DNA of 64,000 bases from Arenibacter arenosicollis (GCF_014397245.1 NZ_JACLHY010000004.1:124001-188000), one strand, 5' to 3'. Shown: positions 36,827-45,633, numbered from the stretch's first letter. Notes: generated by a model not told the origin, from the letters alone. Numbers and translations are program-made.

Positions 36827-38059
36827 TTGAAAATCCATTTCCTAATTATTTTCAGTTTTATTTATTTCACTAGCCTCCTCGGTCAGGAGCCAAACACTAA
36901 AATAGTGTTCGTTATTGTAGATGGGATTTCTGCGGATGTAATAGAAAAATTGGACACACCCAACTTGGATGCCATTGCCAAACAAGGAGGATATACACGT
37001 GCCTACGTTGGGGGTGTAAATGATGGTTATTCGGAAACACCTACCATCTCGGCTGTAGGATACAGTAGCTTACTGACTGGCACATGGGCCAACAAACACA
37101 ACGTATGGGGCAATGGTATTAAAGACCCCAATTATAATTATTGGACTATTTTTAGATATGCCAAGGAGCATAGGCCCGAAATAAAAACAGCCATTTTCTC
37201 GACTTGGCTGGATAATAGGACGAAACTGGTTGGAGAAAGCCTTCCCCAAACCGATCACCTAGCATTAAATTATCATTTTGATGGCTTCGAGTTGGACACC
37301 CTGAACTTCCCCCATGACGAAGACCGAAAGTACATACACAAAATTGATGAAAAGGTAGTTAATGAGGCTGCTAGGTACATCAAAGCTGAAAGTCCTGATC
37401 TTTCTTGGGTATATCTAGAATATACGGATGATATGGGACATCGCTATGGAGATAGCGACCAATTTCATAATGCTATTACCATAATGGACCAACAAATAGG
37501 GAGACTGTTCAAAGCCATGGAGTTTAGACAAAACAACTATGGCGAGGATTGGCAAATATTTATCACTACAGACCATGGAAGGGATAAGGAAACTGGTAAA
37601 GGACATGGCGGACAATCTGAACGGGAACGTTTAACTTGGATCGTAACCAATGCCCGTGATGTAAACGATTATTTCACAGAAGGAACTCCAGGAATAGTGG
37701 ATATTTTACCAGCCATGCTCAGAAGTTTGGAAATTTCCCCTAAGCGAGATCGAGCATTCGAAATAGATGGGGTATCAATTACAGGACGGCTTTCTGTAAG
37801 CGATTTAAAGGCATCGGTCCTAGGCAAGGAACTAACCCTTAACTGGAAATGTTACGACGACAATGAGAAATTGAAAGTTTATCTAAGTACTCAAAACGGC
37901 TTTAAAAATGGTATAAGCGACTTTTATAAATTGGTCAAAAAGGTGAAGGCCTCCAATAGTAGCACCACAATCAACTTAGGTGAATATCCGTCCAACTTTT
38001 ATAAAATTGTAGTTGCAGGAAAGCACAATTCCACCAATTCCTGGATTGTTTTGGAATGA
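36827..38059 (+). CDS. Secreted type I phosphodiesterase / alkaline phosphatase superfamily protein
   Basis: A 410-residue protein starting at TTG 36827, the only start that keeps the signal peptide (KIHFLIIFSFIYFTSLLGQ). The fold is that of nucleotide pyrophosphatase/phosphodiesterase: VIVDGISADV (metal Asp), SETPTISAVGYSSLLTG (Thr nucleophile region), DDMGHRYGD and TTDHGRDKETGKGHGG (metal His/Asp). A C-terminal piece of about 80 residues looks like a fibronectin-III-like beta domain. It would cleave a phosphodiester or phosphoester outside the cytosol; the substrate is unknown. It stands alone, before the accessory region. Confidence 0.82.
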   Translation: MKIHFLIIFSFIYFTSLLGQEPNTKIVFVIVDGISADVIEKLDTPNLDAIAKQGGYTRAYVGGVNDGYSETPTISAVGYSSLLTGTWANKHNVWGNGIKDPNYNYWTIFRYAKEHRPEIKTAIFSTWLDNRTKLVGESLPQTDHLALNYHFDGFELDTLNFPHDEDRKYIHKIDEKVVNEAARYIKAESPDLSWVYLEYTDDMGHRYGDSDQFHNAITIMDQQIGRLFKAMEFRQNNYGEDWQIFITTDHGRDKETGKGHGGQSERERLTWIVTNARDVNDYFTEGTPGIVDILPAMLRSLEISPKRDRAFEIDGVSITGRLSVSDLKASVLGKELTLNWKCYDDNEKLKVYLSTQNGFKNGISDFYKLVKKVKASNSSTTINLGEYPSNFYKIVVAGKHNSTNSWIVLE

Positions 38060-38389
38060 TGCGGCCTATTTAAAAAAAAACATCATTAGCCTGGTTCCAA
38101 AATATATCACTTGCTATAGGAAGACAAATTGCTTTTAACCAATTGTGCAGAAAATCCTACCAACTATACAATACCCTTTTAAAGGATTACATATACTCAC
38201 TATCTTCCATAAAAATTAGAATGAATCAATTGCCATTCCCATAAAAAGGCTTTTATTTAAATTTTACAAAAAAAGTTTTTCGGTAGGTAGAACATCCATT
38301 TTAGTGTAATTATATAACTGATTATAATAATTATATAACATATAGCTTCCCCTATTTTCGACATTTGTATAACCTTTAAAACAATTATC
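38060..38389. other. Intergenic region upstream of the 57-residue ORF
   Basis: An AT-rich 330-bp stretch with no further gene seen. An 11-bp direct repeat AATTATATAAC occurs at 38308-38318 and 38329-38339, 21 bp apart (two DNA turns). TATTTTCG (near 38352), close to TAnnTTTG, lies between the repeats and the small ORF, an arrangement that could be a promoter with tandem sites. Confidence 0.4.
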
Positions 38390-38563
38390 ATGTCACAGAT
38401 CATAAGCATTATACTCGTACTGAATCTTTGCTTTGCAGGAGGCACCATTTTAGTAATTCTTCATGGTATGTATTTTTCAAAAAGAACACATACCATAGAC
38501 TTGGATTCCATTTACGATTTGGAAAACAGAAAGATTAATGAAGGTCCTAAGAATCAATATTAA
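38390..38563 (+). CDS. Small single-pass membrane protein, 57 residues, unknown
   Basis: ATG at 38390 opens a 57-codon frame ending in TAA at 38563. Residues 3-27 form one strong membrane helix (IISIILVLNL at its start), followed by a polar tail with FSKRTHTIDLDSIYDLENRK. The composition is that of a real small membrane protein with the positive residues just after the helix. I do not recognise a family. It is preceded by an AT-rich region with direct repeats and does not overlap a neighbouring gene. Confidence 0.5.
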   Translation: MSQIISIILVLNLCFAGGTILVILHGMYFSKRTHTIDLDSIYDLENRKINEGPKNQY

Positions 38564-38754
38564 GCTTCTGTACCTCCGCTTTCTACTCTATCAATACGGC
38601 CTACAAATTTAGTTACTCTCGTCACCAAAACGACAATATCTTCAAACTCGATTTTGAATTCTAGGCATTCACGCCTTACTTCAAATTCTAGGTTCCACGG
38701 CCAGCTTTAAAGCAGCCTCCCTTCCCTATTTAAGGTAAAATCATGGCCTTCCAT
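38560..38754 (-). pseudogene. Possible decayed ORF or intergenic repeat, one internal stop
   Basis: On the minus strand a 65-codon frame from ATG 38754 to TAA 38560-38562 is broken by one stop at 38707-38709. The readable part after it looks protein-like (EFKIEFEDIVVLVTRVTKFV) and continues upstream of the ATG for about 15 codons. No family is recognised. It could be a dead gene, a read-through product or a non-coding repeat. Its end overlaps the end of the 57-residue ORF by two bases. Confidence 0.25.
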
Positions 38755-38999
38755 TAATACGGGCCAGACCTTTTTAATAACAGTCCTTAACCCCTAAGAC
38801 CTAATCTCAACCTCACGGTATGAATCAAACCTTCCCTAAAAACTTGTACGTACAAGTAAAATTCTTATATTTACTTAGTCACGTTTTCAAATTTGTTTGC
38901 CAGTTCTTTCTGATAAATAAAATTTAATTCGTTAAAAAAGCCAAGTGCAAAACAAAACTGGAATTACAAAATGTGGCTAATTGAAATAAAAAAATCAAT
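38564..38999. other. Intergenic region before the catabolic operon
   Basis: The first 190 bp hold the broken frame described separately. The last 160 bp hold the GntR-type palindrome at 38842-38857 and a promoter-like pair overlapping it. I see nothing else. Confidence 0.5.
38842..38873 (+). promoter_or_regulatory. Predicted GntR operator overlapping the promoter of the catabolic operon
   Basis: ACTTGTACGTACAAGT (38842-38857) is a perfect 16-bp palindrome of the TTGTAnnTACAA kind used by several GntR-UTRA regulators. CTTG inside it (38843-38846) and TATATTTA (38866-38873) are spaced by exactly 19 bases, as for a Bacteroidota -33/-7 pair, so a bound repressor would cover the -33 element. Related sites occur at 45293 and 45618. 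Confidence 0.7.
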
Positions 39000-40202
39000 A
39001 TGAAAATTGCCATGTTAGGTTCGGGTTTTATAGCCCGATTTTATGCCGAATCGTTACATTCCCAAAGAAGAAAAGATCATTTGGTGATGGTGTATTCGCG
39101 TAATGAAGAAAATGCCAAAAGGTTTGCAGACGATTACAACTTACCACACTATAGCACCTCAATGGAAGAAGCTATTGCCCATCCTGAGGTTGAAGTTGTA
39201 CTCATATCCTTACCAAATCATCTTCATGAAACAGCAGTTCGCGAATGTACCAAATATAAAAAACATGTCATCTGCACAAAACCCTTAGGACGTACGGCCA
39301 AGGAAGCCAAGCGAATGTTGGACCTGATCGAGGAAGCTGGCATTTTTGGGGGATATTTGGAAGATCTATGCTATACTCCCAAATTCTTGAAATCCATGGA
39401 AAGTATACAACGTGGCGACATTGGCAAAGTACTTTGGACGAAATCAAGGGAAACACACCCTGGACCACATAGTGATTGGTTTTGGGACAAGGAAAAATCC
39501 GGAGGTGGCGCCATTATCGACCTCGGTTGCCACTGTGTAGAAATCAGTCGCAATTTTATTGGCAAAAATATAAAACCAATGGAAGTCATGTGTTGGGCCG
39601 ACACCCAAGTACATCCCATAGATGCCGAAGACCATGCCATTGGACTCGTTAAATATGCCAACGGAGCCATTGGGCAATTCGAAGTAAGCTGGACGTTCCG
39701 TGGTGGAATGGACTTGCGCGACGAGGTCATGGGCACCGAGGGCACTATTTGGATCAATAGCTTTTTACGTACAGGCTTCGAAATGTTCACCACTGGAAAA
39801 GGGGGGGATGGCTATGTGGCGGAAAAAGCAGAATCCAATACCGGCTGGTTATTTCCAGTGGGAGACGAAGCGTACGAACTGGGCTACCCCCATATGTTTA
39901 CCGATATGTTTAATGCCATAGAAGAAAAAAGACAGCCGCTTGAAACATTTTATGATGGTTATGTAGTAAATGCCATTCTGGACGCTGCCTTCAAATCTGC
40001 CGACACCAAACAATGGGAGCCGGTTATTTTAGAAGATTGGCGGGGAGACGAGCCCGAAGAACATCAAAAAAAATGGAATTCCTATGACGATGACCACTAC
40101 CTTATAAAAGAGGAAATCTTGCCCAACGGAGACACTAAAGTGATCCTAAAACACAAACAAACTGGTGTGGTTACACAAAAAGTGACCCATGGCAAAAAAT
40201 AA
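39000..40202 (+). CDS. Gfo/Idh/MocA family oxidoreductase
   Basis: A 400-residue NAD(P)-dependent sugar oxidoreductase. The N-terminal Rossmann domain opens with MLGSGFIARFYAES, and the family motif EKP appears as CTKPLGR (about residue 92). The C-terminal substrate domain includes SGGGAIIDLGCHCVE, a usual catalytic region with GGG and a His. Family members oxidise or reduce sugar or inositol hydroxyls, often at C3, or act on sugar acids. It is the first gene behind the palindromic operator and probably begins a five-gene transcription unit. There is no signal peptide, so the reaction is cytosolic. Confidence 0.9.
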   Translation: MKIAMLGSGFIARFYAESLHSQRRKDHLVMVYSRNEENAKRFADDYNLPHYSTSMEEAIAHPEVEVVLISLPNHLHETAVRECTKYKKHVICTKPLGRTAKEAKRMLDLIEEAGIFGGYLEDLCYTPKFLKSMESIQRGDIGKVLWTKSRETHPGPHSDWFWDKEKSGGGAIIDLGCHCVEISRNFIGKNIKPMEVMCWADTQVHPIDAEDHAIGLVKYANGAIGQFEVSWTFRGGMDLRDEVMGTEGTIWINSFLRTGFEMFTTGKGGDGYVAEKAESNTGWLFPVGDEAYELGYPHMFTDMFNAIEEKRQPLETFYDGYVVNAILDAAFKSADTKQWEPVILEDWRGDEPEEHQKKWNSYDDDHYLIKEEILPNGDTKVILKHKQTGVVTQKVTHGKK

Positions 40203-40379
40203 ACGCCTATTCGCTTAAGTCAACCATGAATAAGCCTAAGCACAAATATTTAGCAGGTCATTTTTAGTGTTTAACAGGATAAGTGTGGGTGAAACTTTGA
40301 AAAATTAAAAATTAGTGAACAATGGCCAATATGCACCCATTGACAAAAAAACCTTCTATGGATTACCCAAAAACAACCT

Positions 40380-41165
40380 ATGAACTTTAAAAACACCACA
40401 TATATAATAATGGGAGGCACAACTGGAATGGGTCTGGCTGCTGCCATTGCCTTAAAGTCGGAGGGAGCCAACATAACGGTGGTTGGAAGGAACCCTTTAA
40501 ATTGCAAAAAAGCGGAGGAAATCCTAGGTCAGTGCAGCATTAGTATGGACGGCGATGCCACTAACCCAAAGACCATTAAAAAGGCCATTCAAATAACACA
40601 TAAGACTTTTGGATACATAACTGGATTATTTCACGTTGCTGGCGGAAGTGGTCGTAAGTGGGGCGATGGAGCATTAGATCAAATAACATTGGAAGGATGG
40701 AATAAAACCATGGAACTAAACCTGACCTCCCTAATGTTGTCCAATCAGGCCATAATAAACTATTTTCTGGAACATAAAAACCCGGGGACCATTTTGAATA
40801 TGGGATCGGTGTTGGGGTACTCGCCTTCCCCAAAATATTTCACTACCCATGCCTACGCCGCTGCCAAATCGGCCATAATAGGTTTTTCCAAATCGATTGC
40901 AGCCTATTATGCAGCGCACAATATTAGAGTTAACGTCATTGCCCCAAGCCTGTTTGTTACCCCTATGGCCCAAAGGGCAGTAAAAGACGATAAAATTTTA
41001 GAATTCCTCAAAACCAAACAACCCTTGGACGGAGGGCGCCCTGGGGTTTCCGAGGACATCAACAATGCAGTGTTAATGTTCTTACATCCCGATTCTAAAT
41101 TCATAACCGGACAAGTTTTGGCCGTAGATGGAGGTTGGAGCATTAGTGAGGGACAATACGGTTAA
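40380..41165 (+). CDS. Short-chain dehydrogenase/reductase in the catabolic locus
   Basis: A 261-residue classical SDR. The nucleotide motif is GGTTGMG (12-18) in place of TGxxxGxG, and the active site is Ser in NMGSVLGYS with HAYAAAKSA (Tyr, Lys). The C-terminal AVDGGWS is typical of sugar and polyol dehydrogenases. It lies 177 bp downstream of the Gfo/Idh/MocA gene and 44 bp before the SIS gene. It likely oxidises a hydroxyl of the same sugar-like substrate; which one cannot be read. Confidence 0.88.
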   Translation: MNFKNTTYIIMGGTTGMGLAAAIALKSEGANITVVGRNPLNCKKAEEILGQCSISMDGDATNPKTIKKAIQITHKTFGYITGLFHVAGGSGRKWGDGALDQITLEGWNKTMELNLTSLMLSNQAIINYFLEHKNPGTILNMGSVLGYSPSPKYFTTHAYAAAKSAIIGFSKSIAAYYAAHNIRVNVIAPSLFVTPMAQRAVKDDKILEFLKTKQPLDGGRPGVSEDINNAVLMFLHPDSKFITGQVLAVDGGWSISEGQYG

Positions 41166-41209
41166 ATATATACAGGACTTCAATTAAAATACAAAAGCAT
41201 ATTTTAAAA

Positions 41210-42004
41210 ATGAGCGTAACAAAAAAATATCTAGCAAAGGGAACAGAAATCATATCTGTTGTAGCGGAACAGGAATCGAAGATTCAAGAAGTGGCCCAAA
41301 TTTTTGCCCAGTCTATTTTAAGCGGACGCATGGTCCACCTTTTCGGATCTGGCCATAGCCGTATGATGGTGGAAGAGATGTGGCCAAGATATGGGTCCTT
41401 TCCCGGATTCAACCCCATTGTGGAACTTTCATTGTCCTTTCATAATTTGGTGGTAGGTGCCAACGGGCAGCGACAAGCCATGTTTCTTGAGAATGTATCC
41501 GGATTGGCAGCACGAATCCTTCGCAATTTCGACACCAGTCCACAAGACACGGCACTGGTTGTTTCTTCCAGTGGTTGCAATGTTGTCCCTATAGAAATGG
41601 CGGAAGAATTCCAAAAAAGAAATATAAAGGTAGTCGCCTTGGTAAGCAAGCTGCATCTGGAAGGAAGTACCTCTAAAAAATCGGACGGTAAAAAGTTAAC
41701 GGATTTTGCCGATTTTGTATTGGATACGGGAGCGCCTTTGGGCGATGCCATGATATATTTGGATGGCTTGGATTCTCCAGTGGCTCCAGGCTCCACCTTA
41801 GGCGGAGTTCTGCTTATAAATTGCATCAAAGCCGAGGTGGCCAAAATATTACATGAAAATGGGAAATCGCCAAAAGTACTTAGTAGCGGTAAAATTGTAG
41901 GTGAAAAACGCGCTGTGGACCTTTTCGAATCTGCTTATGATGAACACGCCCATTTAATGGCAAAATTATATGAAAATCTAGGGAATAAACCAGATGAAAA
42001 CTGA
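41210..42004 (+). CDS. SIS-domain protein, UPF0309-like
   Basis: A 264-residue protein with a phosphosugar-binding SIS fold. FGSGHSRMMVEEM (about 45-57) is the first sugar-phosphate loop and SSSGCNVVPIEMAEEF the second. The arrangement matches the UPF0309 group, whose reaction is unknown; other SIS proteins are sugar-phosphate isomerases, deaminases, lyases or regulators. Its presence hints that a phosphorylated (possibly amino) sugar occurs in the pathway, although no kinase gene is in the operon. Spacing is 44 bp to the SDR and 68 bp to the FAD gene. Confidence 0.82.
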   Translation: MSVTKKYLAKGTEIISVVAEQESKIQEVAQIFAQSILSGRMVHLFGSGHSRMMVEEMWPRYGSFPGFNPIVELSLSFHNLVVGANGQRQAMFLENVSGLAARILRNFDTSPQDTALVVSSSGCNVVPIEMAEEFQKRNIKVVALVSKLHLEGSTSKKSDGKKLTDFADFVLDTGAPLGDAMIYLDGLDSPVAPGSTLGGVLLINCIKAEVAKILHENGKSPKVLSSGKIVGEKRAVDLFESAYDEHAHLMAKLYENLGNKPDEN

Positions 42005-42072
42005 TGGCAAAACACCTATATTCAAAACTTACTCCTGCGATTCCCAATTTTGGAATTTAACTATTTTTCAAC

Positions 42073-43431
42073 ATGAACTTTTCAACTGTAATATCTAAAT
42101 CGTTTCACACAGACATACTCATTATAGGGAGTGGCAGCGCAGGTTCTACCGCAGCTATTGCAGCCTCAGAGGGGAGGCACAAAGTTACCATAGTGGAGCG
42201 GTATGGTTTTCCTGGCGGTACCTCAACCCAGATGTTGGATACTTTTTACGGTTTTTTCACTCCATCTGATTCTCCAAAAAAAATTGTTGGAGGAATCCCC
42301 GATAGAATTGTTAACGCCTTAAACCAATCCGGTGATATTTTTCTAAGGCCAAATACCTATGGTGCCGGTACAGGCGTTAATTACAATCCTGAAAAGCTAA
42401 AACTGGTTTGGGACAATCTTTTACAGGAAAGTGGTATTCAAATTTTCTATCATTCCACACTTGTCGGAGTAGAAAAAGTGGGAGAAATATCAACCTGCAT
42501 ATTTTTTAATAAGGGCATTGGATTTTTTTCCATAACAGCAAAAAGAGTAATAGACGCATCGGGTGATGCCGATTATTGTCATTGGGCAGGTATTAAATAT
42601 GAGCGAGCTGGGGAGAAGGAAGCCGCCCAGAGTATGACCACTACCTTCCGCATGGCCAATGTAGAACAGCAAGAATATGAAGCTGCAGGAGGAAAAAAAA
42701 TGCTGAAGGAGAAGATGGCGGAAGCCTATGAAAAAGGAACTTATGGCCTACCAAGAAAAGAAGGTTCTGCACATGAAATGTGTCAGCCCAAATGCATTTC
42801 CACTGTGGCTGTCAAAGTAGTGGATTTAGACCCTTTGGATTTAGAGGGCATTACAAAAGCAGAAATAGAAGGTCGCAGGCAATCCTTTATTTTTGAAGAT
42901 TTTTTTAGAGCGCAAGTACCTGGATATCAAAATGCCAAGATCATAGGGCTCTCCCATCAAATTGGAGTTAGGGAGACTCGCAGGGTATTTGGCGAATACC
43001 GTCTTACAAAAGAAGATTGTATGAACGCCAAGACCTTCGATGACCAAATTTTTCTTTGCGGTGCCCCGATAGAAGATCATCGCAAATCGGATAAGGGAGA
43101 TTCGGAAACTTTTTGGCAATATGTACCTAAAGGAGGAGCTTATGGGGTTCCATATGGCACAATTGTACCTGTGGAAAGTCAGAATACTTGGGTCGTAGGC
43201 CGATGCTTCTCGGCCACCCATGATGCGCATGCTTCCTGCCGTTCAATGGCACAGACCATGAGTATGGGGCAGGCAGCCGGTCTGGCCGCCAAGATCTCTT
43301 TGGACACCGATCAAAATGCTAAAAATATCGATTTCCACAAGCTACAAAACGCTTTAATCGCAGTTGGTGCAATTTTAGAAATGCCCCAAAAAATAGCAGA
43401 TACATCCAGGAACGGATGGGAAAATAATTAA
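42073..43431 (+). CDS. FAD-dependent oxidoreductase (FAD_oxidored family)
   Basis: A 452-residue flavoprotein. The dinucleotide-binding motif IIGSGSAGSTAA is at about 16-27, followed by the Glu of VTIVERYGFPGG. RVIDASGDADYCHWAG and VVGRCFSATHDAHASCRSMAQTMSMGQAAG are further blocks of the PF12831 family, cited here in parts. Such enzymes oxidise or reduce small organic molecules in several catabolic operons, usually with unknown substrate. There is no signal peptide. It is followed after 6 bp by the phosphotriesterase-family gene, so the two products very likely work together. Confidence 0.87.
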   Translation: MNFSTVISKSFHTDILIIGSGSAGSTAAIAASEGRHKVTIVERYGFPGGTSTQMLDTFYGFFTPSDSPKKIVGGIPDRIVNALNQSGDIFLRPNTYGAGTGVNYNPEKLKLVWDNLLQESGIQIFYHSTLVGVEKVGEISTCIFFNKGIGFFSITAKRVIDASGDADYCHWAGIKYERAGEKEAAQSMTTTFRMANVEQQEYEAAGGKKMLKEKMAEAYEKGTYGLPRKEGSAHEMCQPKCISTVAVKVVDLDPLDLEGITKAEIEGRRQSFIFEDFFRAQVPGYQNAKIIGLSHQIGVRETRRVFGEYRLTKEDCMNAKTFDDQIFLCGAPIEDHRKSDKGDSETFWQYVPKGGAYGVPYGTIVPVESQNTWVVGRCFSATHDAHASCRSMAQTMSMGQAAGLAAKISLDTDQNAKNIDFHKLQNALIAVGAILEMPQKIADTSRNGWENN

Positions 43432-43437
43432 TAAGAT

Positions 43438-44397
43438 ATGTCTCAAGAATTTTTTAGAACTGTTTTGGGCGACAAGCCAACTTCAGAGATGGGTCTGACC
43501 TATTCCCATGAACACATTATTATAGAAGATAGTTATGTAACTGCCGCACACCCCGAATTTTTACTGAACGATATAGATAAAATTTCAGAGGAACTAATAA
43601 ATTTTTATAAGGTGGGAGGTAGAACTGTTGTGGATACCATGCCCGCCAATTGCGGACGAAATATTATAAAATCGGTTGAAGTTAGTCGTTTGAGCGGCGT
43701 AAATATCATCGTCCCAACTGGAATTCATTTGGAAATTTATTACCCGGAAAATCATTGGAGATATAACTATACTGAAGATCAATTGTCCGAACTTTTTATC
43801 GCGGATATTGAAGGCGGCATTGATCAATTCGATTATTCCGGACCATATGTACAACGAACAAACCATAAAGCAGGACTTATAAAATTGGCCACAGGAAACG
43901 ACCCCATTGACAAACATCAAGAAAAAATTTTCAGGGCAGTGGTCAATGCACATCTAGAAACCGGAGCACCAATCTTAACACATACCAATTTTGGAAAACA
44001 GGCCTTGGAACAAGCCAAACTATTCAAAAAGCTCGGAGCAAACCTAGAACATGTGGTATTATCCCATGTTGATCGGGCCAAAGAAATCAACCATAACAAA
44101 GCAGTATTGGATATGGGGGTTAGAGTGGAATACGACAGTGCCTTCCGCTGGAAAGATAGCGAGCCCAACTACACCCATAAACTTTTGGAACACCTTCTCC
44201 ACCTTTACCCAGATCAGATAACCTTGGGAATGGATATGGCCAAAAATGCCTATTGGAAAAGTTATGGAGGCGGCCCAGGCTTAAATTATCTTTTAGAGAA
44301 CATTCCCCAATTTCTAAAATCCAAAGGGTTGGAAGCACATTACAAGAAATTGTTTTTTGACAATCCCAAAAGATTATATGCCTTTTCCAAGCCTTAA
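43438..44397 (+). CDS. Phosphotriesterase-family metal-dependent hydrolase, probable lactonase
   Basis: A 319-residue amidohydrolase-fold protein with all metal ligands of the phosphotriesterase family: His-x-His (24 and 26, SHEH), a carboxylated Lys in GLIKLATG (about 145), His in LTHTNF (about 179), His in LSHVDR (about 207) and Asp in GMDMAKN (about 263). Characterised relatives hydrolyse sugar lactones, phosphosugar lactones or acylated amines; a lactone would fit downstream of a sugar dehydrogenase. It ends the operon, 6 bp after the FAD gene. No terminator hairpin was found before the convergent GntR gene. Confidence 0.85.
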   Translation: MSQEFFRTVLGDKPTSEMGLTYSHEHIIIEDSYVTAAHPEFLLNDIDKISEELINFYKVGGRTVVDTMPANCGRNIIKSVEVSRLSGVNIIVPTGIHLEIYYPENHWRYNYTEDQLSELFIADIEGGIDQFDYSGPYVQRTNHKAGLIKLATGNDPIDKHQEKIFRAVVNAHLETGAPILTHTNFGKQALEQAKLFKKLGANLEHVVLSHVDRAKEINHNKAVLDMGVRVEYDSAFRWKDSEPNYTHKLLEHLLHLYPDQITLGMDMAKNAYWKSYGGGPGLNYLLENIPQFLKSKGLEAHYKKLFFDNPKRLYAFSKP

Positions 44398-44489
44398 CCA
44401 CATTCGTTGTTTAGTTAATGGTTTGTTTTTTAAGAGGTGTTATTGACTTCAAGGTAGAATTCGCTGACTAAATCATAAAAGCATCCCTT

Positions 44490-45206
44490 CTAGAGAAAAT
44501 AACTATTTCTAATAGGGTATTCCGTAGTATTACAATACAAATCCCCATAAAGGTTTAGATTGGGCCTACTGGTCCTGAACCTAATGGAGATATGTAGGAT
44601 TGGGACACCTATTGCCATCCCCAATTTTTCCGCTATTTCCTTGGTGGCAGGAACCGATCTTAATTCTTGTTCCGCCCCCATAATCTCTATTAAATATTCT
44701 TGACTGAGGGTTTTAAAGAAAGACCCCTCAACAAATTCGTCAGACTTTATTGGCTCCAAAGCGTTCAAGGCATACCAATTATTTTCCAAGACCACGGGTT
44801 TGTCGTCTATGTAACGAACTCTTTGAAAATAAACACATTGTGAATTTTTTTCATCTTCGGATAACGGAAAAACAATTAAAGGGTCCCATTCCACAATTTT
44901 GGGCTCTACAGTCACCTTCGTCATCACCTTGTAATCTGTAGAACCTGAAAAGCCTTTGACCGACAACAGACCCAAATACTTGCCCCGCTCCAAGACCTTA
45001 CTTCCCTTACCGTGTTCTTTCTCGATAAAACCTTCCTTCAACAGTTCGTCCAAGGCCTTTCTAACCGTTGTTCTGGTAGTGCCAAATTGCACACAAAATT
45101 CATTTTCCGAAGGCAAGTAACTATCGGGAGGATACTTTTGTGTTTGAATCCTCTTTTTAATATACTCTTGAATCTGATGGTATTTCTTTATCTTCTTCAC
45201 TTTCAA
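44490..45206 (-). CDS. GntR-family transcriptional regulator with UTRA domain
   Basis: A 238-residue HutC-subfamily regulator. The winged helix is at about 9-75 (YLPSENEFCVQFGTTRTTVRKAL, cited in part) and the UTRA ligand domain at about 95-235, ending in the usual NTTEYPIRNSY. The start is TTG 45206 (a GTG two codons on is possible); there is no ATG. UTRA domains bind small sugars, sugar phosphates or amino acids and release the repressor. It faces the catabolic operon. Its own upstream region (45293-45308) and two other promoters carry the same palindrome type. Confidence 0.9.
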   Translation of the reverse strand: MKVKKIKKYHQIQEYIKKRIQTQKYPPDSYLPSENEFCVQFGTTRTTVRKALDELLKEGFIEKEHGKGSKVLERGKYLGLLSVKGFSGSTDYKVMTKVTVEPKIVEWDPLIVFPLSEDEKNSQCVYFQRVRYIDDKPVVLENNWYALNALEPIKSDEFVEGSFFKTLSQEYLIEIMGAEQELRSVPATKEIAEKLGMAIGVPILHISIRFRTSRPNLNLYGDLYCNTTEYPIRNSYFL

Positions 45207-45292
45207 TATAAAGGTATAAATCCTAAATTTTATTATCTCTCAGCCACCTTACAACAGCTACATAGATGAAGTCTTCTTCATATAATTGCATA

Positions 45293-45308
45293 TATTGTAC
45301 ATACAAGT
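45293..45308. promoter_or_regulatory. Predicted GntR operator upstream of gntR (autoregulation)
   Basis: TATTGTACATACAAGT matches the 16-bp palindrome at 38842 in 13 of 16 positions, keeping the inner TTGTAC and TACAAGT. On the minus strand a CTTG within it stands 19 bases before TATATGAA, a weak promoter-like spacing toward gntR. It lies 86 bp before the gntR start. Confidence 0.62.
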
Positions 45309-45617
45309 CATTTATTGGGAGAATTTTGATTTGTACTTACTTCAAAAATAAACTATCCCCAGCGTGTTTCCTAACGCATTGATTAAACCAACAAGACCCT
45401 ATAAAATCTACACGTTTTATTCAACTTCCTAAAATTCTATATTATATTGAAATTTATGGTTTTGCATTAAAAAAATAGCCATCTGACACACTAAAATGCC
45501 TCAAGAATAATTCATCCAGTGGCACAGTATTGACAATCAACGCCAACCTTCATAAAGCCAACAATGAACATCTCAATTTTTCAAGGAAAATGTCCTGTAA
45601 TTTAAAATTAAATTTTA

Positions 45618-45633
45618 ACTTGTATGCACATGT
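45618..45633. promoter_or_regulatory. Predicted GntR operator upstream of the heme lipoprotein gene
   Basis: ACTTGTATGCACATGT matches the perfect site at 38842 in 13 of 16 positions. It ends 21 bp before the ATG at 45655, so a bound protein would block transcription start or the first bases transcribed. Confidence 0.55.

Noticed and set aside
40203-40379. 22-codon ORF in the gap before the SDR gene
   Set aside because: Too short, with no features and no likely start signal; more probably untranslated spacer.
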